Assembly (NCBI RefSeq): GCF_046197865.1
Contig: NZ_CP166990.1
Location: forward strand, 620,001-684,000
Reading direction: 5' to 3'
DNA: 64,000 nucleotides
From: JAHKLT01 sp046197865
GTDB taxonomy: Archaea; Methanobacteriota; Methanobacteria; Methanobacteriales; Methanobacteriaceae
Positions 35,655-45,027 of this stretch are shown here, in pieces. Each line of letters begins with the position of its first letter. Positions within the stretch are counted from its first letter, which is position 1. The notes beneath the pieces were generated by a model. That model was given only the letters and a program-made list of their open reading frames with translations. It was not told where the DNA came from and searched no databases. The position numbers and the translations under genes are program-made.

Positions 35655-36409
35655 TCCAATTTTTGAAATAATAGTTCTAACATATCTTGAACTGTGTATT
35701 TATCTGGATATATATTTGTAACATTGTATTTGTTTAAGGTATTACTTGTAATTGGTCCAATAGCTACAGTTAATATGTCTACAGAAAGTTTATCTGCTAA
35801 TTCTTTTTCATTAGTTGCAACTTTAAAAAGATTTTCTACTGTTAGTGGACTTGTAAAAATAATTCCATCAATTTCATTTAGCTTAATTTTTTCAATTAAA
35901 ACTTCAATTCTAACAGTATCTTGTGGAAGTAGAGATTCATATGCTTCAGCTAAAATTACTTTTGCACCTTTATTTTCTAAACCTTCAGGTAAAGTATCTC
36001 TTGCACTAAAAGTTCTTGGAATTCCTATTGTATTATTAGTTATATCAATATCTTTGAAAGATTCTAAGAGGCCTTCAGCTGTGTAATCTTGTGGAATTAA
36101 ATTTATAATATAATCATATTTTCTAGCTACTTCTGCAGTTTTTTTCCCTATAACAGCTATTTTAGCTTTTAAATCATTTTTAAAATCAGGATAAAATCTT
36201 TCAATAGATTCAATAGAAGTTGAAGATGTAAAAATGATCCAATCTAGTTTGTTTTTATTACTTATTAGTTTTTTTAAAGAATCGGAGTTTGTTAATTTAA
36301 GATCTAGAGTTGGTGCAATTAAAGCTTCACCACCTAAATCTTCAACAATTTCTTTAGCTATTTGTGACCTTTCGAATGGCCTTGTAATTGCAATTACTGG
36401 TTTTGACAT
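35651..36409 (-). CDS. hemD: Uroporphyrinogen-III synthase
   Basis: 252 residues from ATG 36409, chosen because GAGGGATAAA precedes it inside the cobA stop region. PVIAITRPFERSQ, LDWIIFTSSTSIES, NLIPQDYTAEGLL and DGIIFTSPLTVENLF match HemD. It closes hydroxymethylbilane to uroporphyrinogen III for F430, cobamide and siroheme. It is translationally coupled to cobA. Confidence 0.9.
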   Translation of the reverse strand: MSKPVIAITRPFERSQIAKEIVEDLGGEALIAPTLDLKLTNSDSLKKLISNKNKLDWIIFTSSTSIESIERFYPDFKNDLKAKIAVIGKKTAEVARKYDYIINLIPQDYTAEGLLESFKDIDITNNTIGIPRTFSARDTLPEGLENKGAKVILAEAYESLLPQDTVRIEVLIEKIKLNEIDGIIFTSPLTVENLFKVATNEKELADKLSVDILTVAIGPITSNTLNKYNVTNIYPDKYTVQDMLELLFQKLE

Positions 36410-36410
36410 T

Positions 36411-37127
36411 TTATCCCTCATAATTATAAATTTCTTTATAAATATCAACTACATCTCCTATAATGAGAATTGCAGGTGTGTTTATTTTTTCTTTAGAGAT
36501 ATTATCTAAAGTTCCAAAGATCACCTTTTCTTCAGGTAATGTTCCACTTTCTATAACACAAACTGGTGTGTCTTTTGAGCGATATTTCATTATTTCATTG
36601 GTATTTTTTTCAATATTTCCAATTCCCATTAAAATAACTAATGTATCAGCAGTATAATCCCATTTTACCTGTTCATTTTCTTTTGTAGGATCTTCATGAC
36701 CCGTAACGATAGTTAATGAAGTAGCTATTCCTCTATGAGTTAATGGTAATCCTAATGATGTTGGTGCACCAATAGCTGATGTAACGCCTGGTATGACTTC
36801 GAATTTAATATTATTTCTCATTAATTCTAATATTTCTTCTCCGCCACGACCAAAAACAAAAGGATCTCCTCCTTTTAAACGGACAACATTTTCATTATTT
36901 AAAGCTTCATCAACAATTAAAGAATTGATTTCATCTTGAGTTTTATAATGTTCCCCAGCTTTCTTACCAACATAAATCTTTTTTGTACCATTAGGAGCAT
37001 AATTTAATATTTCTTCATTAGCTAAATAATCATATAATATTACATCTGCATTTTGTATTGCTTTAACAGCCTTTACTGTTATTAAATCTGCATCCCCAGG
37101 ACCTGCTCCAATTAAATACACTACCAT
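36411..37127 (-). CDS. cobA: Uroporphyrinogen-III C-methyltransferase
   Basis: 238 residues, the single-domain SUMT. VYLIGAGPGDADLITVKAV, YDYLANEEIL, VRLKGGDPFVFGRGGEE, PGVTSAIGAPTSLGLPLTHR and VILMGIGN are the canonical motifs. It methylates C2 and C7 to precorrin-2, the branch to cobamides and F430. It pairs with hemD downstream. Confidence 0.94.
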   Translation of the reverse strand: MVVYLIGAGPGDADLITVKAVKAIQNADVILYDYLANEEILNYAPNGTKKIYVGKKAGEHYKTQDEINSLIVDEALNNENVVRLKGGDPFVFGRGGEEILELMRNNIKFEVIPGVTSAIGAPTSLGLPLTHRGIATSLTIVTGHEDPTKENEQVKWDYTADTLVILMGIGNIEKNTNEIMKYRSKDTPVCVIESGTLPEEKVIFGTLDNISKEKINTPAILIIGDVVDIYKEIYNYEG

Positions 37128-38183
37128 TTAATTACTTCCTCTTTTTTTATTATTATAAATTCTATACATTTTTTTTATAAATACATTATTATAAAATATG
37201 TTATATATTTTTGATAAAATTATTGCTAAATTGAAATATTTTTTTAAAATTAACTTGTTTAATATAGAAACCTCTAAATTTTTTATATTCGGTTTAAAAT
37301 TTAAATTAGTTTCAAAATCATAAATTTTTCTTAAAAGTTCTTTTTTTTCTTTATGATTAGTTTTAGTATTAGTAAAAATTAATAAAAGACTAGCTAAATT
37401 GTCATTAATTGTTGCAGAACATGATAAATTAGTATTTTCTTTGAAAAATTTATCTATTAAAATCATTCCATTTAAAAAACGATTAAATAATTTTATATTA
37501 TGATTATGTATTGTTGATGAATCATGGGTATTATAAGTGTAAATATAATTTTCTGGTAATATTACTATTTCTTTTGAATTAAGTAGATATTTAAAATAAA
37601 AATATGCATCTTCACATAATGTTTTTTCTGGAAAAGTAATTTTATTTTGTTTTATAATTTTTCTTTTAAATATTCTAGCACAAGGCCCTACAAATTCGTT
37701 TCCTGATAATTTATCAAATGTATTTTGATTTTTTAAAGGATTAACTCTTAAAAATTTCCCATATTTTTTTGGACAATTATTGATTGTAATAACTTTTCCA
37801 TCAAGATTTAAATAAATAGAACTAATAACTAAATCAACATTTTCTTTTATGATTGTATTATAGAGGAGTTCTATGCCATCATCAGTATATATATCATCTG
37901 AATCTAAAAAAACAATAAAATCCGCAGTTGCATATTCTAATCCAATATTACGAGGTTTTCCGGGTAAACCAGAATTTTTACTTAAGTAAATTCCTTTACA
38001 ATTTTCATATTTGGATTCATATTTTTTGATGATGCTTTTAGAGTTATCTGTTGAGCAATCATCAACTAAAATAAGCTCAATATTTTCAAAATCGAATGTT
38101 TGGTTTATTATAGAATCAATAGCTTGATTTAAATATTTTTCTGAATTGTAAATTGGTATTATTACACTGACTTTGTATTTCAT
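37128..38183 (-). CDS. Glycosyltransferase family 2
   Basis: 351 residues. VSVIIPIYNSEKYLNQAIDS, LVDDCSTDNSKSII and FLDSDDIYTDDG give the GT-A nucleotide-sugar and DxD motifs. ARIFKRKIIKQN and EDAYFYFKYLLN follow. It is similar in build to the 34545-35654 enzyme. It lies between purQ and cobA with single-base spacing to cobA, so the cluster mixes cofactor, purine and glycan genes. Confidence 0.87.
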   Translation of the reverse strand: MKYKVSVIIPIYNSEKYLNQAIDSIINQTFDFENIELILVDDCSTDNSKSIIKKYESKYENCKGIYLSKNSGLPGKPRNIGLEYATADFIVFLDSDDIYTDDGIELLYNTIIKENVDLVISSIYLNLDGKVITINNCPKKYGKFLRVNPLKNQNTFDKLSGNEFVGPCARIFKRKIIKQNKITFPEKTLCEDAYFYFKYLLNSKEIVILPENYIYTYNTHDSSTIHNHNIKLFNRFLNGMILIDKFFKENTNLSCSATINDNLASLLLIFTNTKTNHKEKKELLRKIYDFETNLNFKPNIKNLEVSILNKLILKKYFNLAIILSKIYNIFYNNVFIKKMYRIYNNKKRGSN

Positions 38184-38189
38184 AATACC

Positions 38190-38834
38190 TTAAATAAAAG
38201 CTTTAAAAAAGTTCAACCCATCAGTTGAACCTAATAATTCATCTGCTGCACGTTCAGGGTGTGGCATCATTGCACATACGTAACCTGATTCATCACAAAC
38301 ACCAGTAATTGCATCTAATGATCCATTTGGATTTTTATCTTTAAATTGTAGTACGATTTGATCTTGATCTTTTAACAAATCAAGATTTTCTGTATAAAAT
38401 CTTCCTTCTGCATGAGCAACAGGAATTTTAATTGTTTCACCATTTTTAAAGTTTTTAGTAAATGGTGTTCTGTTTGTAGCTACTTTTAAATCAACCCATT
38501 CACAATTAAATTTAGGATTTTCATTTGTTATAAAAACACCAGAAATTAAACCAATTTCTCCTAAAATTTGTGCACCATTACAAATTCCAAGAACTGGTTT
38601 TTCTTCTTTTACTAAATTTTTAATTCCATCAACAACAGGAGTGATTGAAGCTATAGCTCCTGCTCTTAAGTAATCTCCATATGAAAATCCACCAGGAATT
38701 ACAATTCCATCATAATCTGTTAATTTTTCGTTATCCCACCAAATATATTCTGGATTTAGTTTAAGTGACTCTAATACTTGGTATACATCACGATCACAAT
38801 TGGATCCTGGAAATCTGATTACTCCAATTTTCAT
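38190..38834 (-). CDS. purQ: Phosphoribosylformylglycinamidine synthase subunit PurQ
   Basis: 214 residues of glutamine amidotransferase class I. GVIRFPGSNCDRDVYQVL opens, the nucleophile Cys is in VLGICNGAQILGE, and the His/Glu pair is in MMPHPERAADE. It supplies ammonia to PurL for FGAR to FGAM. It is followed in the same operon direction by purS and purC upstream. Confidence 0.95.
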   Translation of the reverse strand: MKIGVIRFPGSNCDRDVYQVLESLKLNPEYIWWDNEKLTDYDGIVIPGGFSYGDYLRAGAIASITPVVDGIKNLVKEEKPVLGICNGAQILGEIGLISGVFITNENPKFNCEWVDLKVATNRTPFTKNFKNGETIKIPVAHAEGRFYTENLDLLKDQDQIVLQFKDKNPNGSLDAITGVCDESGYVCAMMPHPERAADELLGSTDGLNFFKAFI

Positions 38835-38853
38835 GTTTAATTATCTCCTAAAA

Positions 38854-39126
38854 TTAAATTTCTTCTTTAATGATAATTTCATAATCATGAATCACTGGAT
38901 TACAAAGTAATCTTTCACACATATCTACAACTTCTATTTCTACTTTCTCTTCACTTTCTTCTTCCATTTCAAACTTAACGATATTATCAGTTTGAGTATT
39001 AGAAACTTTATATCCTAATAAGTCTAGTGATCTTTCAATAGTTGTAGCTTCTGGGTTTAACATTCCGTTTTTAAGAGATATTTTAACTTCTATATTAAAT
39101 TTCATAGTATCACTTATAAATTCCAT
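38854..39126 (-). CDS. purS: Phosphoribosylformylglycinamidine synthase subunit PurS
   Basis: 90 residues. MKFNIEVKISLKNGMLNPEA and TIERSLDLLGY, EMCERLLCNPVIHDYEI-like DMCERLLCNPVI are PurS features. It assembles PurQ with small PurL. The track start at 39126 gives MEFISDTMKFN; MKFN at 39105 is the more usual N-terminus and avoids most of the overlap with purC. Confidence 0.9.
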   Translation of the reverse strand: MEFISDTMKFNIEVKISLKNGMLNPEATTIERSLDLLGYKVSNTQTDNIVKFEMEEESEEKVEIEVVDMCERLLCNPVIHDYEIIIKEEI

Positions 39127-39851
39127 TTATTTTTATCATCTGTAGTTATAAGTCTATTAAATACTTCTTCATAAGCATTCATTACTTTTTCATCTTTACC
39201 TTTTCTAAATAATTCTTTATCAAGCATTTCTAAGGTTTCTTTATCCCATAATCTACAGCTATCTGGGCTAATTTCATCGCCTAAGACAAGTCTACCTTCT
39301 TTGTCTTTTCCAAATTCGATTTTATAATCAACTAGTATTATTCCAGCATTTTTAAAGAATTCACTTAAAATATCATTGATTTTTAAAGATAATTCATATA
39401 ATTTATCTAATTCTTCTTGTGTAGCTATTTTTAGTGCTTTTGTTATTGAATCATTAAGCATAGGGTCGTGATATTCATCATTTTTATAATCAGTTTGGAT
39501 AATTGGAGGATTTAATGGAGTTCCATCTTCAATTGGGAATTTACGTACTAAACTTCCTGTTGCAATATTACGCACAATGAATTCAATCGGAATCATTTCA
39601 AGCTTTTTTGCTTTAACTATATTTGGTTCTACTAACTCTACAAATTGTGTGTTTATTCCTTTATTTTCTAATTTTTCAAAGATTTTAGAAGAGATAATTG
39701 AATTAAAATAGCCTTTTTTCGCCATGGATTCCTTTCTTTCTCCATCTCCAGCAGTTATATCATCCCTAAACTTTATTATTACTTCATTATCTTTATCTGT
39801 TTTGTAAACTGTTTTAGCTTTTCCAGAATACAATAATTCTTTTCCTTTCAT
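39114..39851 (-). CDS. purC: SAICAR synthase
   Basis: 245 residues. KELLYSGKAKTVYKT, IKFRDDITAGDGERKESM, VRNIATGSLVRKF and LGDEISPDSCRLWD are PurC signatures. It couples CAIR with aspartate. First gene of the minus-strand purC-purS-purQ operon; the promoter region is shared with the divergent racemase gene. Confidence 0.95.
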   Translation of the reverse strand: MKGKELLYSGKAKTVYKTDKDNEVIIKFRDDITAGDGERKESMAKKGYFNSIISSKIFEKLENKGINTQFVELVEPNIVKAKKLEMIPIEFIVRNIATGSLVRKFPIEDGTPLNPPIIQTDYKNDEYHDPMLNDSITKALKIATQEELDKLYELSLKINDILSEFFKNAGIILVDYKIEFGKDKEGRLVLGDEISPDSCRLWDKETLEMLDKELFRKGKDEKVMNAYEEVFNRLITTDDKNKWNL

Positions 39852-39941
39852 GATATCATCAATTTTATCTATTTTTGATAATTATATTAAATTTATTAGT
39901 TTTTATCTTAAAATTAATCTTATTATAGATATATAATTTAT

Positions 39942-39959
39942 TGATTATATATATAATCA
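39942..39959. promoter_or_regulatory. 18-bp perfect palindrome in divergent promoter region
   Basis: TGATTATATATATAATCA lies between purC and the racemase gene, 91 bp from purC and 78 bp from the racemase start. It can serve as a TATA box in either direction or as an operator. AT-richness makes such palindromes easier to find by chance. Confidence 0.35.
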
Positions 39960-40036
39960 TTATTAATATTATTTTATGGAATATTTTGGTTTTATATACA
40001 ATTTAATTTAATATAAAATATAGAGATATAATATTG

Positions 40037-40792
40037 ATGATTATAATGAGTTCTAAAAATACTATTTTTGACCAAGAAAATATAAATAAAGAAGTAATTG
40101 GGGTTGTTGGAGGATTCGGCTCTTATGCAACATTACATTTTTTCAATCGTTTATTATCAGCATTTCCTGCTGAAAAAGAATGGGATAGACCTAGAATATT
40201 AATAGATAATTATTGCACATTACCTAGTAGAGTTAGATGTATATTATATGATGAACATAGGGAAAAAATAATTCAGGGCTTAACCAGCTCTGTTCAAAAT
40301 TTAATAAATGCAGGAGCTACAAAAATTATTATTACTTGTAATACTGCTCATTTTTTTTTAAATGATGTATATGATAACATACCTGGAAGTAAAAATATTA
40401 TTATTGATATCATAAAAGAATTAGCAATAGAATTGAAAAAAGATAATATAAAAGAGATTAGTTTAATTGCTACAGAAGGAACTATTTTATCTAAGATATA
40501 TGATAATACTTTTGAAAAATATGGTATTAAAATAAATTCTCCATCAAATGAGGAATTTTTTAAAATGAGAGATTTAATAGAAGTTGTTAAACAAAATAAA
40601 GAAATTTCAAATAATGTTAAAAAAGATTTTATCAATCTATTAAAAGAACAAAAAAATAAATCCGTGATATTAGGTTGTACAGAATTTCCTGTATTATTTG
40701 ATTATATAAAAGAAGATATTAGTGATTTGGAAATCTATGATCCTTTAGAAGTAGCTATATGGAGATTAAAAGAAAATGATACTGAAAATTAA
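40037..40792 (+). CDS. Aspartate/glutamate racemase family protein
   Basis: About 251 residues. EVIGVVGGFGSYATLHFFN opens, with catalytic cysteines in IITCNTAHFFL and VILGCTEFPVL. These define PLP-independent Asp/Glu racemases. The start may be ATG 40037 or ATG 40049. It could supply D-amino acids for surface polymers or the NRPS, but this is conjecture. It converges on the disrupted methyltransferase gene. Confidence 0.82.
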   Translation: MIIMSSKNTIFDQENINKEVIGVVGGFGSYATLHFFNRLLSAFPAEKEWDRPRILIDNYCTLPSRVRCILYDEHREKIIQGLTSSVQNLINAGATKIIITCNTAHFFLNDVYDNIPGSKNIIIDIIKELAIELKKDNIKEISLIATEGTILSKIYDNTFEKYGIKINSPSNEEFFKMRDLIEVVKQNKEISNNVKKDFINLLKEQKNKSVILGCTEFPVLFDYIKEDISDLEIYDPLEVAIWRLKENDTEN

Positions 40793-40815
40793 TTTTTCAC
40801 ATATCATTCAATAAT

Positions 40816-40923
40816 TTATTTTAGAATAAAATACTCATATTGAGTTTCTTTTTTCTCATTTAAATCATTATAAATAACTTTTTTTTCAACATTATTAATA
40901 TTTTCAAAGTTCTTAAAAAAATT
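40816..40923 (-). pseudogene. 3' end of the IS-interrupted methyltransferase
   Basis: Minus strand from the IS boundary reads FKNFENINNVEKKVIYNDLN and then EKKETQYEYFILK, stop at 40816-40818. Joined across the IS to TENELLNF (from 42711 onwards) with one copy of the AAAAAATT duplication removed, the frame is continuous. The original methyltransferase therefore ended here. Confidence 0.85.
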
Positions 40924-42702
40924 GGCACTGTAAATTTTCACGGGTTTTTGTTTTTTTTATTGTCTGTTTTGTAGTGTTCTGTGGTTGGGTTTGTAGAATT
41001 TGATTGTGGAGGATAGTGATAGTAGTAATGACCATGGTTTTTTGGATGTGTGTTTTTTATGTCTTATTTGTGGTAGGCTGTTGAATGTTTCTGCTTGGCT
41101 TGTGGTTCTGCGAATTTTGTTATCTTTAGAGTATGCTGTTAGTTTGTCTTTTTGTTTGGAGAATTTATCCATGATTTTTTGTATAGGATCTGCAATGAAA
41201 AATATGTTTTTTTCATATTTTGCAAGTAGTTCTTTTGTTTTATTTTCGTCAAAACTTCTGAGTATTTCTTTCATTTCAGTAAATATCATTAAATTATAAG
41301 TGATATCTTTTTCTGGAATGTTTTCTTTTTTAATTTCATCAAATATTTTGTCTGTGGTGTATTTCATCCAATGAAATATGCATTGTTGTTGTGGTATATT
41401 TTTATTTTCAGCTATTTTTCCGTATACTCCTAACATATCGCTTGTTAATGATTGGATTGGTGTTTTATCGAATGTAAAATCAAAAAATTTATTTATAACA
41501 TCATAATGACGTGTGTTTGTTATTGCAATAGATATGGGCATGTCTTTTATTTCATTTGAAAAAATAGTTACTAAGTAGTTTTTTTGACCATTAATATTTG
41601 TAAAGAGTTCATCAACAGTAATATGACCAAAATTAGCATGTTTTTTATTTTTACACATGAATAATATGCCTAAATCGGTAACCTCACGTTTTAGTGAGGT
41701 TTTACCTTTTTTTTTAAAATCACCAGGCAATGGAACAATGTCTGTTTCATAAACAAATTCATCATGTTCTTTTTGAATCACATTCCTAACATATTCATGA
41801 CTTACATTGATATTCATACTAATTTCAACCACTTCTGCTATTTTATCAAATGATAAACCAGTATTTGCATGAATTTTACGTATTTTATCATCTAATTTCT
41901 TTTTCTCCTTTAATTCTTTATCTACTTTAAAATCTACAGGAGTAATAAACCATTTATCACATTCATTACACACATAAGACTGAGGATAATATTCCACAGA
42001 TTTATTTTCTTTAGTTTTATAAATCCTACGTTCCCATCCTTTAACATTAGCATTAGATTCACCACAATGAGGACAAATTCTTTTTAACATTGCAAAACGA
42101 TTATCAGGATAAGAAATAACATTAGATTCTTCTACATCCTCAAAAATATCTATACCAAAGCCTCTTTTAATATTGTTTCTTAAAGATTCATTAAAAGTAA
42201 GTCTATCAACCATAAAATCACCTACACCCCAATCTAAATTATTTTCATCAAAATCAACCAATAAAATCTGATCATCATTTGAATCACTATCATTAAAATC
42301 ATTAAAAGATTTAAATTCATCAATATTATTAATATCATCAATATTTTCCAATAAAACTGTTTGAAATTCATCTATTAAATCAATAGAATCACCACAATAC
42401 TTTTTATTCCTCTTAAAAAAAGGTTCAAAATCAATATCTAACCGAACAAAATCATCCAAATAAGTTTGATTCTCCCTAAATATCTTTTTAAAAGGTAAAA
42501 TATTAACAATATTCATAATTAATAATATATAACTCATACTATATAAATATAACCAATATAAATTATTAAAAACACAATACACAAACAATATCACAAACCA
42601 ATACAAAAAATAAAGACAAAACACTAAAAAAAATAAAAAAACAAGAAAATAAAAAAAACCATCCAAAAAAGAAAATCAAAACCCGTGAAAATTTACAGTG
42701 CC
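40924..42702. mobile_element. Insertion sequence, 1779 bp, with 25-bp TIRs and 8-bp TSD
   Basis: The left end starts GGCACTGTAAATTTTCACGG and the right end is its exact inverse; the match extends over 25 bp. AAAAAATT is duplicated at 40916-40923 and 42703-42710. One transposase gene fills it. Perfect ends and duplication indicate a recent insertion. The 8-bp duplication is like that of ISM1 from M. smithii, but the family assignment is not certain. Confidence 0.93.
40957..42516 (-). CDS. DDE transposase of the insertion sequence
   Basis: About 519 residues from ATG 42516 (MNIVNILPFKKIF); an upstream frame extension is Phe/Tyr-rich and unlikely to be translated. The acidic N-terminal part is followed by a zinc finger (CPHCGESNANVKGWERR ... 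YVCNECDKWF), a helical DNA-binding region, and a DDE catalytic domain: HITVDELFTNINGQ (D), SLTSDMLGVYG (D), CIFHWMKYTTD and TSQAETFNSLPQIRHK (E). It mobilises the surrounding IS. Confidence 0.88.
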   Translation of the reverse strand: MNIVNILPFKKIFRENQTYLDDFVRLDIDFEPFFKRNKKYCGDSIDLIDEFQTVLLENIDDINNIDEFKSFNDFNDSDSNDDQILLVDFDENNLDWGVGDFMVDRLTFNESLRNNIKRGFGIDIFEDVEESNVISYPDNRFAMLKRICPHCGESNANVKGWERRIYKTKENKSVEYYPQSYVCNECDKWFITPVDFKVDKELKEKKKLDDKIRKIHANTGLSFDKIAEVVEISMNINVSHEYVRNVIQKEHDEFVYETDIVPLPGDFKKKGKTSLKREVTDLGILFMCKNKKHANFGHITVDELFTNINGQKNYLVTIFSNEIKDMPISIAITNTRHYDVINKFFDFTFDKTPIQSLTSDMLGVYGKIAENKNIPQQQCIFHWMKYTTDKIFDEIKKENIPEKDITYNLMIFTEMKEILRSFDENKTKELLAKYEKNIFFIADPIQKIMDKFSKQKDKLTAYSKDNKIRRTTSQAETFNSLPQIRHKKHTSKKPWSLLLSLSSTIKFYKPNHRTLQNRQ

Positions 42703-43313
42703 AAAAAATTTAAAAGTTCATTTTCAGTTCTATAAATAGCATTATAATCTTTTTCTAAATTATCTGAATAAAAATCTTTAAGAGTTAATCTATAATCTAG
42801 ATTAGAAATAGTTTCTCTTATGTAAATAGTTTTATTTTCTGTAACTATTTTATTAATTTCATTAACCATCATTTTAATATCATCATCATTTAAATAAATT
42901 AAAACACCAACTACTAATATGATATCAAATGGTGGTTTAACTAATAATTTATCTATTTCTATATCAGTTGCAGACATTTCTTGAAAAAAACAGTTTTCAT
43001 AATTGTAATTTTCTTTAGCTATTTTTATAAGATTTTCTGAATAATCAATTCCCATGTATGTTTCACATTTATCATGCAATACTTCTGCCCATCTTCCAAT
43101 TCCACATCCAATTTCAAGAATTTTTTTGTTTTTTAAATCAAGTTTTTCTAATATTATTTTAGATTCTTCTAAATGTCTTTTTTCTACATTTTCTTTATCT
43201 TGATACATTGTTATTGAAAGGATGCTATCCACTTTTTCATTAGCTCTTTCATCGAAAAAATTTTTAATTTTTTTAGAATTAATCTTTTCTTTATTACCAT
43301 ATAATCTAGCCAT
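42693..43313 (-). pseudogene. Class I SAM methyltransferase, 5' part, cut by the IS
   Basis: The reading frame gives 206 residues, the last few from the IS end. KKILEIGCGIGRWAEVL is motif I of the SAM-binding fold, MGIDYSENLIK motif II, PPFDIILVVGVLIYL motif IV. Rejoined with 40816-40923 it would be ~240 residues. It lies 16 bp downstream of the LicC-like gene, so it probably methylates a product of that pathway. The truncated protein lacks the last strand(s) and may be inactive. Confidence 0.85.
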
Positions 43314-43329
43314 TTTAATAACCTTTTAA

Positions 43330-43980
43330 TTATAACTTATTTAAATTTTTTAATGCTACTTCTAAATCGCCAGGTGTATCTACTTCAAAACAATTTTCAA
43401 ATAAAAAATATTTTAGTGGTAGATGCTCTTCAAATTGAGGATATACAAATGGTTTATCTTTATTTATAATTACTGGTTTATTGATGCAAGCAATATTGGC
43501 CCATTCATATTTTGTATGAGGATTTCTTTGGAATGAAGTAACTTCTTCACTTTCATTTAAATTTACATAAACTCCATCTTCAGTTTTTGCAGGAGTAATT
43601 CCCAAAAGAGTATTTCCATCAAAAGCATTGACAAAATTATTAAATTCATTTTTATTTATGAGCAAATCTCCATCAATTGCTATATAAGGTTCATTCAACT
43701 TTTCTGTTGCTAAATGTATGCTGTAACATGTAGAATTAGTTTCATATCCTTGATTATGAATGATTTTGATATCTTCTCTTTTAGTTGAAACATACTTACT
43801 AACTTTATCTGATTTATATCCCACAACTAATCTAACATCTTCAATATCTTTAACTAATTCTAGTTGATAATCGATTATTTTTCTATCATCAGTTATATCG
43901 ACTAATGTTTTTGGAATGTTATAACCTAATCTAGTTCCCATTCCTGCAGCACTTATTACTGCACAATTTATTTTTTTCAT
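43330..43980 (-). CDS. Sugar/choline-phosphate nucleotidyltransferase, LicC-like
   Basis: 216 residues. CAVISAAGMGTRLGYNIPK is the NTP-transferase signature (GxGTRL...PK), and IDGDLLINKNEF supplies the metal-binding Asp. Length and the ECTP-like mid region fit LicC/phosphocholine cytidylyltransferase rather than long hexose-1-P enzymes. The divergent LicD gene and the linked methyltransferase suggest phosphocholine-like or phosphoethanolamine-like decoration of a surface glycan. Confidence 0.8.
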   Translation of the reverse strand: MKKINCAVISAAGMGTRLGYNIPKTLVDITDDRKIIDYQLELVKDIEDVRLVVGYKSDKVSKYVSTKREDIKIIHNQGYETNSTCYSIHLATEKLNEPYIAIDGDLLINKNEFNNFVNAFDGNTLLGITPAKTEDGVYVNLNESEEVTSFQRNPHTKYEWANIACINKPVIINKDKPFVYPQFEEHLPLKYFLFENCFEVDTPGDLEVALKNLNKL

Positions 43981-44019
43981 ATAATTCTCCTTTTTGATTT
44001 ATAAATTATTTAAAAATAA

Positions 44020-44043
44020 ATATATATAATTAATTATATATAT
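44020..44043. promoter_or_regulatory. 24-bp perfect AT palindrome between licC-like and licD genes
   Basis: The palindrome at 44020-44043 is centred on AATT and contains TATATAAT in both directions. It is placed between the two divergent starts (43980 and 44102) and could provide TATA boxes for both. It is low-complexity, so chance is possible. Confidence 0.4.
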
Positions 44044-44101
44044 CTTTCAACTGTTATTGATTATATAATTATTTCAATTTATAAAGTGAGGTATGATAAA
44101 A

Positions 44102-44938
44102 ATGCATTATGATGATTATGATAAAACTGAGTTAAATCATTTACATGATGTGCAATTAATGATATTAAATGATTTTATTAAAATATGTGAAGAAAATAAT
44201 ATAGAATATTTTGCATATGGGGGCACAGCTTTAGGGGCTATTAGACATAATGGTTTTATTCCATGGGATGATGATATTGACGTTATAATGCTCAAAAATG
44301 AATATGAAAAATTCTTGGATATTATGAAATCAATGAAATGTGATAAATATACTATATTGAACATGGATAATAATGAAGATTATTTTTATTGTTTTTCTAA
44401 AATGAGTTTAAATAAAACTGAATTTAAACAAAGTTGGACTAGAAATACTGATTTTTCTTTAGGTATTAATATTGATGTTTTTGTGTTAAATGATGTTCCT
44501 GATAATAAGCTTAAAAGATCAATATATTTTTGGGAAAATAAAATTTTAAATAGTATTTTAGCTGTATATATCACATCTCTTAATAAAAATTATTCTTCAA
44601 AAAAAATAGAAATAATATCAAAAATAGGCAATTTGTTATTAAAAATTTTTAATATTAACTCATCTTTAATTAAAAAATATTATAGAAATATGGTTGAAAA
44701 AAGTAGTGATAAAGATTTTAAATATGTATTTGAAAACAATGCTTTTTGCTATAAAGAACCAATTCCTAAAAATATTTTCAATGAAATTAAAAAAGTTAAA
44801 TTTGAATCATTAACTCTAAATATTCCTAAAGATTATGACACTTATTTAAAAATAATTTATGGGGATTATATGACCCCTCCACCTGAAACAGATAGAATAG
44901 TTCATGAACATGATTTTATAGATTTTGGTCCTTACTAA
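44102..44938 (+). CDS. licD: LicD family phosphotransferase
   Basis: 278 residues from ATG 44102 (GTGAGGT ribosome binding site at 44086). YFAYGGTALGAIRHNGFIPW and DDDIDVIML are the LicD hallmarks (nucleotidyltransferase fold, DDDxD metal site). Near the end IYGDYMTPPPETDR fits the family tail. LicD transfers phosphocholine from CDP-choline to glycans in bacteria; the archaeal substrate is unknown. It is divergent from the LicC-like gene. Confidence 0.88.
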   Translation: MHYDDYDKTELNHLHDVQLMILNDFIKICEENNIEYFAYGGTALGAIRHNGFIPWDDDIDVIMLKNEYEKFLDIMKSMKCDKYTILNMDNNEDYFYCFSKMSLNKTEFKQSWTRNTDFSLGINIDVFVLNDVPDNKLKRSIYFWENKILNSILAVYITSLNKNYSSKKIEIISKIGNLLLKIFNINSSLIKKYYRNMVEKSSDKDFKYVFENNAFCYKEPIPKNIFNEIKKVKFESLTLNIPKDYDTYLKIIYGDYMTPPPETDRIVHEHDFIDFGPY

Positions 44939-45027
44939 TTAAAAATGTAATCAACATGTTTTTATAAAATAATTTAAATATCTATATTATAATACTTTCA
45001 AGTTTATCATATGATTAGAGGAAAACC

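Noticed and set aside
42517..42666. N-terminal extension of the transposase (Phe/Tyr-rich)
   Set aside because: Composition is that of translated AT-rich noncoding DNA, and a normal ATG at 42516 begins the recognisable protein.
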